Below, piece by piece: positions 1-5,666 of a stretch of 6,522 nucleotides of DNA. The stretch spans positions 3,017 to 9,538 of the forward strand of contig JAPLKQ010000034.1 of NCBI GenBank assembly GCA_026387995.1. Direction: 5' to 3'. How positions within the stretch are numbered: the first letter of the stretch is position 1; each line of letters opens with the position of its first letter. Below the pieces are notes generated by a model. That model was not told the DNA's origin, did not search any database, and was given only the letters and a program-made list of their open reading frames with translations. Source of the DNA: Bacillota bacterium. GTDB lineage: Bacteria; Bacillota_I; Bacilli_A; RFN20; CAG-826. The position numbers were made by a program, and so were the translations under genes.

Positions 1-359
1 CCTTTTATTTAGGGTATCTCTTGGTTAATGAAAACGCCAAAAAACAATGCAAAACCTATCAGATTGATTATGAAGGTTATAAACTGACGGAGGAATTCCA
101 GTACAGCCTGAACGTCGCTGCAAGCATATCGCTACTTTCGGCCAACGTTATTTGGTATATTATTGCTAAGATTAATCCTGAGTGGGATTATGTCACGATG
201 TGGTTCCAGAGTTTTTCGATTTTAGCGGCCTTTATCCTCATTCATTACAACGGCAAGCGTGGTTATAACGCCGCGTGGTTCCGTTATGGGGCATACCTCT
301 ATTATCCTCTCCACCTCGCCATCATCTATGCCCTCTCGCTCTTAATCGCTTATCTATAA
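1..359 (+). CDS. TraX-family integral membrane protein, C-terminal part (5' end outside window)
   Basis: The reading frame is open from the left edge (first full codon at position 3), so the gene starts upstream. A TTG at 21 is just one in-frame codon and no ribosome binding site supports it as a start. About 118 residues are visible and end in TAA at 357-359. Hydrophobic spans lie in the middle (SLLSANVIWYIIAK) and near the end (SFSILAAFILI and LAIIYALSLLIAYL). The ending matches the TraX family: an HYNGKRG motif followed by AYLYYPLHLAIIYAL, like the family's YNGKRG and FYxFYPLHL signature. TraX of the F plasmid is needed for N-acetylation of pilin. The chromosomal Firmicutes relatives are polytopic proteins, presumably acyltransferases acting on surface molecules, with unproven substrates. 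The thioredoxin gene begins 16 bp after the stop and is probably co-transcribed. The family call is fairly secure; the function is inferred. Confidence 0.75.
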   Translation, partial: FYLGYLLVNENAKKQCKTYQIDYEGYKLTEEFQYSLNVAASISLLSANVIWYIIAKINPEWDYVTMWFQSFSILAAFILIHYNGKRGYNAAWFRYGAYLYYPLHLAIIYALSLLIAYL

Positions 360-375
360 ATAAGGAGGCATCATC

Positions 376-690
376 ATGCCAGATAAAGAAATCAAAACCG
401 TTGCCGAATTCGAAGCATTCATCAAACAGAAGAAAGTCCTCGTCGATTTCTTCGCCACATGGTGTGGCCCGTGCCGGATGCAAACCCCGGTGCTTGAAGC
501 CTACGTTGCCGAACATGGCGAAACCACGCCGATTGCCCGTTTAGACGTCGATATCGTCGGCGAAATCGCCTCTCGCTATGGCGTTTATTCCATCCCTACG
601 CTCATCGTTTTTGGCGAAGGCAAGGAAAAAGGCCGCAACGTCGGTTATCTCCCGCTTGGGCCACTCACCCGCTTCATCGACCGGAACTAA
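376..690 (+). CDS. trxA: Thioredoxin
   Basis: This 104-residue protein has the length and order of a classical cytosolic thioredoxin, a thiol-disulfide oxidoreductase kept reduced by thioredoxin reductase. It has no signal peptide. The active site is W29-C30-G31-P32-C33 inside FFATWCGPCRM. The buried acidic residue is D24 in LVDFFA, equivalent to Asp26 of E. coli Trx. The cis-proline is P74 in YSIPTLIVF. A late glycine (G90) fits the final beta strand before the C-terminal helix. The ATG at 376 is preceded by a perfect AAGGAGG at 362-368 with a 7-nt spacer, so the start is firm. The gene lies 16 bp behind the TraX-family gene, has no visible promoter of its own, and ends in a terminator that overlaps its last codons. 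Whether it is the main housekeeping thioredoxin or a paralogue cannot be told from this window. Confidence 0.95.
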   Translation: MPDKEIKTVAEFEAFIKQKKVLVDFFATWCGPCRMQTPVLEAYVAEHGETTPIARLDVDIVGEIASRYGVYSIPTLIVFGEGKEKGRNVGYLPLGPLTRFIDRN

Positions 691-711
691 GCAGTTCTGG
701 TCTTTTTTTTT
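679..711 (+). terminator. Intrinsic terminator of the TraX/thioredoxin operon
   Basis: A 9-bp stem (679-687, GACCGGAAC, with 694-702, GTTCTGGTC; one G-T wobble) encloses the loop TAAGCA and is followed by nine T residues (703-711). The 5' arm is the last three sense codons of the thioredoxin gene, and its TAA stop codon forms the first half of the loop. Confidence 0.9.
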
Positions 712-723
712 GCGAATACTGCG

Positions 724-751
724 TTGACTTATTAGTTTTATATGTTATGAT
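724..751 (+). promoter_or_regulatory. Sigma-70-type promoter for the tRNA-Asp/tRNA-Gly operon
   Basis: The -35 box TTGACT (724-729) and -10 box TATGAT (746-751) are separated by 16 bp and lie 24 bp ahead of the tRNA-Asp 5' end. Transcription would start near 758. Each box has one mismatch to consensus, as expected for a strong stable-RNA promoter. It follows immediately after the thioredoxin terminator. Confidence 0.8.
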
Positions 752-775
752 TTATTTCGCTATTTGGTAGCGGAT

Positions 776-851
776 GGATCAGTGGTGTAGCGGTTAACAT
801 ACCTCCCTGTCACGGAGGGGACCGCGGGTTCGAATCCCGTCTGATCCGCCA
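776..851 (+). tRNA. tRNA-Asp (anticodon GUC)
   Basis: A full cloverleaf can be folded. The acceptor stem is GGATCAG (776-782) with CTGATCC (841-847). The D stem is GTGT/ACAT (785-788, 797-800). The anticodon stem is CCTCC/GGAGG (802-806, 814-818) around loop CTGTCAC, with anticodon GTC at 809-811. The T arm is GCGGG/CCCGT (824-828, 836-840) around TTCGAAT. The discriminator base is G848 and CCA is encoded at 849-851. The body closely resembles Bacillus tRNA-Asp. It reads GAC and GAU codons and is the first gene of a two-tRNA operon. Confidence 0.97.
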
Positions 852-856
852 TCGAC

Positions 857-930
857 GCAGGTGTAGTTCAGTGGTAGAACATTAGCCTTCCAAGCTAATT
901 ATGCGGGTTCGATTCCCGTCACCTGCTCCA
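857..930 (+). tRNA. tRNA-Gly (anticodon UCC)
   Basis: The acceptor stem GCAGGTG (857-863) pairs with CACCTGC (920-926). The D stem is GTTC/GAAC (866-869, 877-880) around AGTGGTA. The anticodon stem is TTAGC/GCTAA (882-886, 894-898) around loop CTTCCAA, giving anticodon TCC at 889-891. The T arm is GCGGG/CCCGT (903-907, 915-919) around TTCGATT. The discriminator base is T927 and CCA is encoded at 928-930. Only 5 nt separate it from tRNA-Asp, so both are processed from one transcript. It reads GGA and, by wobble, other glycine codons. Confidence 0.97.
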
Positions 931-940
931 TAAAATATAA

Positions 941-970
941 AAGTGCCCGGCAGAACCGGACACTTTTTTT
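941..970 (+). terminator. Terminator of the tRNA operon, probably bidirectional
   Basis: The stem AAGTGCCCGG (941-950) pairs with CCGGACACTT (956-965) with one C-A mismatch around loop CAGAA, and a T run reaches 970. Read on the minus strand, the same hairpin is followed by a T-rich tail (complement of 931-942). It could therefore also stop transcription from the convergent minus-strand gene that ends at 1021. The 50 bp between 971 and 1020 hold nothing I can identify. Confidence 0.85.
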
Positions 971-1020
971 GTCGACAGCAAAATGCGGATAATGACCGCT
1001 TCGCTCCGAGTACGTTCGTT

Positions 1021-1485
1021 TTATTTCATGTTAAGGGTTTTAAAAACAATGCCCATAACGGTGTTTTCAAGTAAACCGGCGAGGGCCATGAGGGCAATGA
1101 GAATCGGTTCAATATAAAATCCGAAAGCAAGATGGAATACCGCATAAATCGCGTAAGCCGCGAAAAATGAGAAGAGGCCAAGAATGAATATGAGGGCGGC
1201 GAAGGCGGCTTGGCCTAATAAGACGAACCAAGCGATTTTTTTCATGTCGAGGATAATCAAAACCGGATAGCCGAGCATCGCGACGATCCAAATCAGGATG
1301 AACAGCCAACTTGCGGTGTAATCGCCGATTGAAAAGCTTTGGCTCAGCGTTCCACCGTTAAGACGGAAGAACGGGAAGAACATGACGAGAAAGAAGAGAA
1401 ATGAGAGCGCAAAGTGAACGATAACGGTGATCAGGAGTTTCTTGTCGCCTAATAACGCTTTTAAGCCATTGGTGAATTTATCCAT
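1021..1485 (-). CDS. Small multi-span membrane protein of unknown function
   Basis: I do not recognise this 154-residue protein. The frame stays open upstream to an ATG at 1527, but the start is placed at 1485 (MDKFTNGLKALL). AAGGAG at 1493-1498 lies 7 nt upstream of this ATG, while the longer version would begin inside the -10 box of the likely promoter. After a short charged amphipathic N-terminus there are hydrophobic spans at about residues 17-39, 58-79 and 84-107, then a long hydrophobic stretch at about 108-140 that may hold one or two more. That makes four or five spans. There are no cysteines, no obvious catalytic or metal-binding motif and no signal peptidase site. Charged residues are limited to the loops and ends. 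The architecture recalls small DUF4870/YtpI-type membrane proteins, but no family call is justified. It is transcribed alone, divergently from hppA and convergent with the tRNA operon. Confidence 0.8.
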   Translation of the reverse strand: MDKFTNGLKALLGDKKLLITVIVHFALSFLFFLVMFFPFFRLNGGTLSQSFSIGDYTASWLFILIWIVAMLGYPVLIILDMKKIAWFVLLGQAAFAALIFILGLFSFFAAYAIYAVFHLAFGFYIEPILIALMALAGLLENTVMGIVFKTLNMK

Positions 1486-1492
1486 ACATCTG

Positions 1493-1498
1493 CTCCTT
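1493..1498 (-). promoter_or_regulatory. Ribosome binding site that decides the start of the minus-strand membrane protein
   Basis: The minus strand reads AAGGAG here, 7 nt before the ATG whose first base is 1485. The more upstream in-frame ATG at 1527 falls within the predicted -10 box, so it would not lie on the transcript. Confidence 0.75.
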
Positions 1499-1525
1499 GC
1501 ATTGAGGATACTGCCTCTAATTCGC

Positions 1526-1554
1526 ATTTTAACATAACCCTATGAATGAGTAAA
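1526..1554 (-). promoter_or_regulatory. Promoter of the minus-strand membrane protein gene
   Basis: On the minus strand, TTTACT (1549-1554) and TAAAAT (1526-1531) form -35 and -10 boxes with a 17-bp spacer. This predicts a transcript start near 1519 and a leader of about 34 nt that contains the AAGGAG site. Confidence 0.6.
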
Positions 1555-1701
1555 CAAACGACAAACCTTCTTTTTATACACTTGTCGTAGAAAGAAACCA
1601 GAGCCATTTTGCTTCCGAAAATATCATGATCAATAACAAAGCGGAGGCTTAAATAAGTAAAAATAGGGAAACATGAGGATTTCGTCATATGTCGTGTTTT
1701 C

Positions 1702-1729
1702 TTGTTTGCCTAAACAAAAATTTTATAAT
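1702..1729 (+). promoter_or_regulatory. Promoter of hppA with an inverted repeat over the -35 box
   Basis: TTGTTT (1702-1707) and a perfect TATAAT (1724-1729) with a 16-bp spacer give a good vegetative promoter and a leader of about 30 nt. The -35 box is one arm of a short inverted repeat, TTGTTT-GCCT-AAACAA (1702-1717), a possible operator. The 147 bp between the two divergent promoters (1555-1701) contain no gene or RNA that I can support. Confidence 0.7.
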
Positions 1730-1766
1730 ACAATTTTATTAACACACCGATTCATGGAGGAATAAT

Positions 1767-3863
1767 ATGAATCTGCAAACTTGGATTTACGTCGCCTCGA
1801 TCGCGGTCGCGCTTTTGTCATTCGGCGTCGCTTTCTATTTTCAGCATTGGGTAAAAAAGATTCCAAGCGAAAACAAGAAAATCGAAGGCATCGCCGATTT
1901 AATTAAGAAGGGGGCTAAAACCTTTCTTAAACGTGAGTATGGCGTGCTTGCCAAATTCGCCGCCCTTATGGCGGTTGTCATCTTCCTCTTCCTGCCAAAA
2001 CCCATCTGGGTCTTCGAAAGCGGCTCTTACGTGCTGCCCAATCTTGCGATGGCGCTTGCGTATTTAGCCGGAACCACCATTTCCGCCATTGCCGGCGTCA
2101 TCGGCATTTCGATTGCCACGGTCGCTAACGCCAAATCGGCGGAAGCCTCGCAAAAAGGGATTAAGCCTGCATTCATGGCTGGTTTTCGCGGCGGTGCCGT
2201 CATGGGCATGGCGGTCGTAGGCAGCTGTTTGCTTGGCGTCACCTTAGTTTTCTGGTTCACCTACGCGTGGCTCGATAGCGCGCGCATTTTAATCGGTTTT
2301 AGCTTCGGCGCCAGTTCGCTAGCGCTCTTTGCGAAAGCCGGTGGCGGCATCTTCACGAAAACCGCCGATATCAGCGCTGATATAGTCGGTAAAGTCGAAC
2401 TTGGCATCGCCGAAGACGACCCACGAAACCCTGCCGTCATTGCCGATAACGTCGGCGATAACGTCGGCGACGTCGCGGGCATGGGCGCCGACTTATTTGA
2501 CTCGAACGTCGCAAGTTTAGCGGCGGCTTTGGTCATCGCCGTTTCGCTGAATGCCACGCTTCCCACTCAGAACTTCATTCCAATCGTCTTCTGTTTCGCT
2601 GCCGCCGGTTTACTCGCTTCCGTCATTGGCGTTTCCACCGCTAACATCGGCAAAAAAGGTAACCCGACACGGGCCCTTAATAGCAGCACTTACATCACGA
2701 CAGGCGTGTTCCTTGCCTTAACCGCCGTCGCTACTTACTTCCTTGATTTGGATTTCAAGTGGAATATTTGGGGCGCCACCGCCGTCGGCCTGATGGTCGG
2801 CGTCATCATCGGCATCGCCACCGACTACTTCACTGACGATAGCAAAAAACCAGTCAAAAAGACTGCGGAAGCTTCCGAATCCGGACCGGCTTTCACCATT
2901 CTTTCAGGTATTTCATATGGATTCATTAGTGCATTCCCGGCCATGGTCGGCATTGCTTTTTCCGCTTTGATTGCTTATACCCTTTGCTTCCCCATCAGCG
3001 GTTCCGCCACGGGTGGCATGTTTGGTATCTCGATGGCCGCCGTTGGCATGCTTTCGATCGTTGGTATGATTATCAGTAACGATGCGTATGGCCCGATTGT
3101 CGATAACGCCCGCGGCTTAGCCGAAATGGGTGGCCTCGGCGATGAAGCCATAGAAATTACCGACCAGCTCGATAGCGCCGGAAACACCGTCAAAGCCGTC
3201 ACCAAAGGCTTCGCTATCGGCGCCGCCGGCCTTACCGTCATCGCGCTTCTTGGCGCCTTCATGGAAGAAGTTAACTTTGAAGTCCCAGGCACTCTTACCG
3301 GTTTCGACGTCATGGACCCGGTCGTCTTCTTCGGTATGTTAGTGGGCGCCGCCGTCCCTGCCGTCTTCTGTGCGCTACTCATCCTTGCCGTCAACCGCAA
3401 CGCTCAACGGATGATTAAGGAAATCCATCGTCAATTTAATGAAATTCTCGGGCTTCGCGAAGGCAAAGAAGGCGTGACCCCTGAATATGACAAATGCATC
3501 GATATCGCCACCAAAGGTGCCTTAAAAGAACTCATTGTCGCCGGTGGTTCAGTCATCATAATTACGTTAGCCGTTGGCTTCACTGGCGGTGTCAAAGCCC
3601 TCGGTGGATTCCTCGTCGGTAACATCGTCGTTGGTCTATTCCTTGCCTTATTCATGTCCAACTCTGGCGGTCTCTGGGACAACATCGAATCCGGACATCA
3701 CGGCGGCAAAGGAAGCTTTGCTCATAAAGCCGCGGTCACCGGCGACACCGTCGGCGATCCGTTCAAGGATACCGCGGGACCGTCAATCAATACGCAGATT
3801 ACCGTCGTTTCATTAATCGCGACCCTCATGGCTTACATCTTTATTAGCGTGCATCTTTTCTAA
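1767..3863 (+). CDS. hppA: Membrane-bound pyrophosphatase, K+-independent proton-pumping type
   Basis: This 698-residue polytopic enzyme hydrolyses pyrophosphate on the cytoplasmic side and drives ions outward across the membrane. Its length and hydrophobic pattern fit the family's usual 16 helices. Signature motifs are complete: DISADIVGKVE (201-211), EDDPRNPAVIADNVGDNVGD (216-235), DAYGPIVDNARGLAEM (439-454), and near the end GGLWDN (634-639), HKAAVTGDTVGDPFKDTAGPS (653-673). They supply the Asp residues that hold Mg-PPi and the gate lysine K667. At the cation site it reads GNTVKAVTKG (472-481), with Lys476 and Thr479 where K+-dependent enzymes have Ala and a small residue. By family knowledge this means K+-independent, and the known K+-independent enzymes pump H+. 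Two oddities: Val475 replaces the usual second Thr of GNTT, and the TM6 gate glutamate (ADLFE) is Asp245. Start: GGAGG at 1756-1760, 6 nt before ATG. It has its own promoter and terminator. Heavy use of GCC, GTC and ATC codons suggests high expression. Confidence 0.97.
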   Translation: MNLQTWIYVASIAVALLSFGVAFYFQHWVKKIPSENKKIEGIADLIKKGAKTFLKREYGVLAKFAALMAVVIFLFLPKPIWVFESGSYVLPNLAMALAYLAGTTISAIAGVIGISIATVANAKSAEASQKGIKPAFMAGFRGGAVMGMAVVGSCLLGVTLVFWFTYAWLDSARILIGFSFGASSLALFAKAGGGIFTKTADISADIVGKVELGIAEDDPRNPAVIADNVGDNVGDVAGMGADLFDSNVASLAAALVIAVSLNATLPTQNFIPIVFCFAAAGLLASVIGVSTANIGKKGNPTRALNSSTYITTGVFLALTAVATYFLDLDFKWNIWGATAVGLMVGVIIGIATDYFTDDSKKPVKKTAEASESGPAFTILSGISYGFISAFPAMVGIAFSALIAYTLCFPISGSATGGMFGISMAAVGMLSIVGMIISNDAYGPIVDNARGLAEMGGLGDEAIEITDQLDSAGNTVKAVTKGFAIGAAGLTVIALLGAFMEEVNFEVPGTLTGFDVMDPVVFFGMLVGAAVPAVFCALLILAVNRNAQRMIKEIHRQFNEILGLREGKEGVTPEYDKCIDIATKGALKELIVAGGSVIIITLAVGFTGGVKALGGFLVGNIVVGLFLALFMSNSGGLWDNIESGHHGGKGSFAHKAAVTGDTVGDPFKDTAGPSINTQITVVSLIATLMAYIFISVHLF

Positions 3864-3877
3864 GAAACCATCTAGAG

Positions 3878-3909
3878 AGACCGGACCCTCGAGAGTCCGG
3901 TCTTTTTTT
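3878..3909 (+). terminator. Intrinsic terminator of hppA
   Basis: A perfect 9-bp stem, AGACCGGAC (3878-3886) with GTCCGGTCT (3895-3903), encloses an 8-nt loop containing CTCGAG and leads into a T run (3903-3909). It starts 15 bp after the hppA stop codon. Confidence 0.95.
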
Positions 3910-3924
3910 GTTAAAATCCTCTAC

Positions 3925-3951
3925 TGCCAAAACCTATTTTTGGCATATAAT
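3925..3951 (+). promoter_or_regulatory. Promoter of the DMT transporter gene with an abutting inverted repeat (candidate operator)
   Basis: A perfect TATAAT (3946-3951) lies 30 bp before the start codon. Directly upstream is a perfect 8-bp inverted repeat, TGCCAAAA (3925-3932) and TTTTGGCA (3938-3945), separated by CCTAT. It fills the expected spacer and -35 zone. No good -35 hexamer is visible at 16-18 bp (the bases there read around CTACTG). The repeat has no T run after it, so it is not a terminator. It looks like a binding site for a dimeric regulator; which one is unknown. Confidence 0.55.
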
Positions 3952-3980
3952 AAAAAAGATATAGCCCGATGAGGACCCTT

Positions 3981-4901
3981 ATGAAGAGCAAAACTACCAA
4001 ACTCGCGATTCTGTTTGTCACCTTCTCGGCGCTTTTGTATGCCATCGGAACCCCCATTAACAAACTGTTGCTCGCCTATTTCAATCCGACCATGCTCTCG
4101 GGTTTACTCTATCTCGGGGCAGGGCTTGGGATGACGGTTATTTTTTTAATCCAAAAAATCGTCAAAAAAACCGAAAAGGAATTACCACTTGAGAAAAAGG
4201 ACATTCCATTTTTAGCGCTCATGGTGGCGCTTGATGTTGTGGCGAATATTGGTTTGATGGTTGGGTTAACTATGACGTCTGCCGCCGATGTATCGCTCCT
4301 CAGTAATTTTGAGATTGTCGTCACCTCGCTTTTTGCCCTCATTATCTTTAAAGAAGTCATCTCGCCCCGCTTAGGCATCGGCATCGGTTTCATTTTCATC
4401 GCCAGTATCTTAATTTCCATCGATTTTAGCGCTGGCTTTTCGATTTCTGCAGGCTCTTTGTTCGTCCTTCTCGGGTGCCTCGCCTGGGGTCTTGAAAATA
4501 ACATTACCCGTAAATTATCCGCCAAGAACCCGCTTCAGGTCACCCTCGTGAAGGGCTTTGGCGTCGGCATCTGTTCGCTCCTCATCGCTTTTCTAATAGG
4601 CGAGCGTATCACGAATTACGGGATGGCGGCCGCGACCATCGGTATTGGCATAGTCACTTACGGAGTCAGCATCTTCTGTTTTATCTCCGCACAGCGGCAT
4701 TTAGGCGCAAGTAAGACGAGCGCTTTCTTTGCCAGCGCGCCTTTTTTCGGGGTTCTCTTTTCATGCCTCATCTTTTGGACTTTCCCCAACTACTGGTTTT
4801 TCATTGCGATCGCCATCATGATCCTAGGGGTCTATTTCGTGATTACGGAAAAACGTCAACGCAAAAAACCGCCAATTGAAAATATCCAATCGGGAGACTG
4901 A
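3981..4901 (+). CDS. EamA/DMT-superfamily transporter
   Basis: This 306-residue inner-membrane protein has ten predicted helices in two EamA repeats (about residues 5-148 and 155-292), the standard drug/metabolite transporter layout. The first repeat ends with the typical EIVVTSLFALIIFKE segment, with a glutamate at the end of the helix. The second repeat opens with GCLAWGLENNITRKLS (about 165-180), close to the AW-x-x-DNNLTR motif of one DMT subgroup, followed by LVKGFGVG. A basic tail (KRQRKK) marks a cytoplasmic C-terminus. Such proteins export or import small metabolites; nothing here names the substrate. An in-frame ATG at 3969 would add four residues (MRTL), but the ATG at 3981 is preferred because GAGGA (3971-3975) lies 5 nt before it and nothing suitable precedes 3969. 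The stop is TGA. It is a single-gene unit with its own promoter and terminator. Confidence 0.9.
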   Translation: MKSKTTKLAILFVTFSALLYAIGTPINKLLLAYFNPTMLSGLLYLGAGLGMTVIFLIQKIVKKTEKELPLEKKDIPFLALMVALDVVANIGLMVGLTMTSAADVSLLSNFEIVVTSLFALIIFKEVISPRLGIGIGFIFIASILISIDFSAGFSISAGSLFVLLGCLAWGLENNITRKLSAKNPLQVTLVKGFGVGICSLLIAFLIGERITNYGMAAATIGIGIVTYGVSIFCFISAQRHLGASKTSAFFASAPFFGVLFSCLIFWTFPNYWFFIAIAIMILGVYFVITEKRQRKKPPIENIQSGD

Positions 4902-4904
4902 CTG

Positions 4905-4937
4905 AAAACCGCAAACCACGTGATTTGCGGTTTTTTT
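4905..4937 (+). terminator. Intrinsic terminator of the DMT transporter gene
   Basis: A perfect 11-bp stem, AAAACCGCAAA (4905-4915) with TTTGCGGTTTT (4924-4934), encloses an 8-nt loop containing CACGTG and ends in a T run to 4937. It begins 4 bp after the TGA stop, which confirms that TGA ends translation here. Confidence 0.95.
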
Positions 4938-4989
4938 GTTTTGCAAAGCGTTGTTAAGCATCCTTTATCCCAAAAAAACGTATATCATT

Positions 4990-5018
4990 TATAATAACGA
5001 AGTTAAACAAAGAAAGGA
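4990..5018 (+). promoter_or_regulatory. -10 box and ribosome binding site of the B12-like/permease operon
   Basis: TATAAT (4990-4995) is a consensus -10 box 33 bp before the start codon. The nearest -35-like hexamer is TTTATC at 4964-4969, but the 20-bp spacing is poor, so the -35 is weak or an activator may help. AAAGGA (5013-5018) is the ribosome binding site, 9 nt before the ATG at 5028. Confidence 0.5.
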
Positions 5019-5027
5019 CTGCTCTCT

Positions 5028-5666
5028 ATGAATCAATATTACCCATCATTCCTTGCCTTTCTCGATCATGAAGATAAAGACGGGGCCATCGGCTATGTCT
5101 TGAATTTACTGCGCGAGAAAAAAATCACGTTGGAGAATCTCTATGAAGATTTGATTACTCCGGCGCTCCTCGACTTCACGTGTTTACTTGAGGACCACGA
5201 GATTTGCGTTTGGAAAGAACATTTCCGCCAATCCATCATCCGCACCCTTACGGGCGCCACTTATCCCTTCGTCATGGAACGCGTTAAATCCATCACCAAA
5301 AACGGGAAAAAGGTCCTCGTTTTCTGTCCTAGCGGCGAATATCAGGAAATCAATGCCCTCATCGTCCATAACTACTTCTTGCTCGCCGGATTCGATAGCC
5401 GTTACATCGGTACCGATACGGAGCGTGACGACGTGCTTTCGGCCGTTCGCGTGTTAAAACCCGATTATTTGGTGCTTAATGTCACGAATCACTTTAACGT
5501 CGTAGTCAGCAAGAAAATCATCGACCTCGTCAAAGCGAAGTATCCGTCAGTCAAAATCGTCATTAGCGGCCGCGGTTTTGAACAACCCGGCGCCACCGAC
5601 CATGTCACGTTTGATTTCCATATCCATGAAGGTCAAGATATCGCCAAGTTAGGAGGAGCCAAATAA
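5028..5666 (+). CDS. Stand-alone cobalamin-binding-domain-like protein lacking the cobalt-ligand histidine
   Basis: This soluble 212-residue protein has two parts. Residues 1-90 form a helical cap like the B12-binding_2 domain, with LEDHEICVWKEHFRQSIIRTL (54-74) matching the CarH/MerR-type cap ending in Glu-His (E64-H65). Residues about 94-207 look like the Rossmann-type B12-binding domain: KVLVFCPSGEYQEINALIVHNYFLLAGFD, then a YIGTD strand end, KPDYLVLNVT, and KIVISGRGF where family members have the GG of the nucleotide-tail site. The canonical E/D-x-H-x-x-G reads E104-Y-Q106-E-I-N109, so both the His that ligates cobalt and the Gly are lost. The Trp of the CarH W-x9-EH motif is Leu54. It therefore probably does not hold cobalamin in the His-on form; it may bind another ligand, as heme-binding SCHIC domains do, or act as an apo-sensor. 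It has no DNA-binding domain. Its TAA overlaps the ATG of the permease gene by one base, indicating translational coupling. Confidence 0.75.
   Translation: MNQYYPSFLAFLDHEDKDGAIGYVLNLLREKKITLENLYEDLITPALLDFTCLLEDHEICVWKEHFRQSIIRTLTGATYPFVMERVKSITKNGKKVLVFCPSGEYQEINALIVHNYFLLAGFDSRYIGTDTERDDVLSAVRVLKPDYLVLNVTNHFNVVVSKKIIDLVKAKYPSVKIVISGRGFEQPGATDHVTFDFHIHEGQDIAKLGGAK

Noticed and set aside
1623..1630. Palindrome ATCATGAT in the hppA upstream region
   Set aside because: It is an isolated 8-bp palindrome in AT-rich DNA, with no repeat or promoter relation to support a site.
1461..1688. Minus-strand open frame of 75 codons across the hppA upstream region
   Set aside because: It overlaps the start and promoter of the well-supported minus-strand gene in another frame, has no ribosome binding site at its start, and its translation has no recognisable pattern.
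1673..1768. Short plus-strand frame ATG 1673 (MRISSYVVF...) ending at the hppA start
   Set aside because: It contains the hppA -35 and -10 boxes and its start codon lies upstream of the predicted transcript start, so it would not be translated from that promoter.
2261..3816. Long antisense and alternate-frame open frames inside hppA
   Set aside because: They are by-products of the biased GCC/GTC codon use of hppA. Their translations are Ala/Pro/Ser-rich with no motifs, and none has a plausible ribosome binding site.
3969..3980. Upstream in-frame ATG as start of the DMT transporter
   Set aside because: No Shine-Dalgarno sequence precedes it, while GAGGA lies 5 nt before the ATG at 3981.
4964..4995. 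Complete -35/-10 promoter for the B12-like operon
   Set aside because: TTTATC is 20 bp from TATAAT, outside the usual 16-18 bp, so only the -10 box is claimed.
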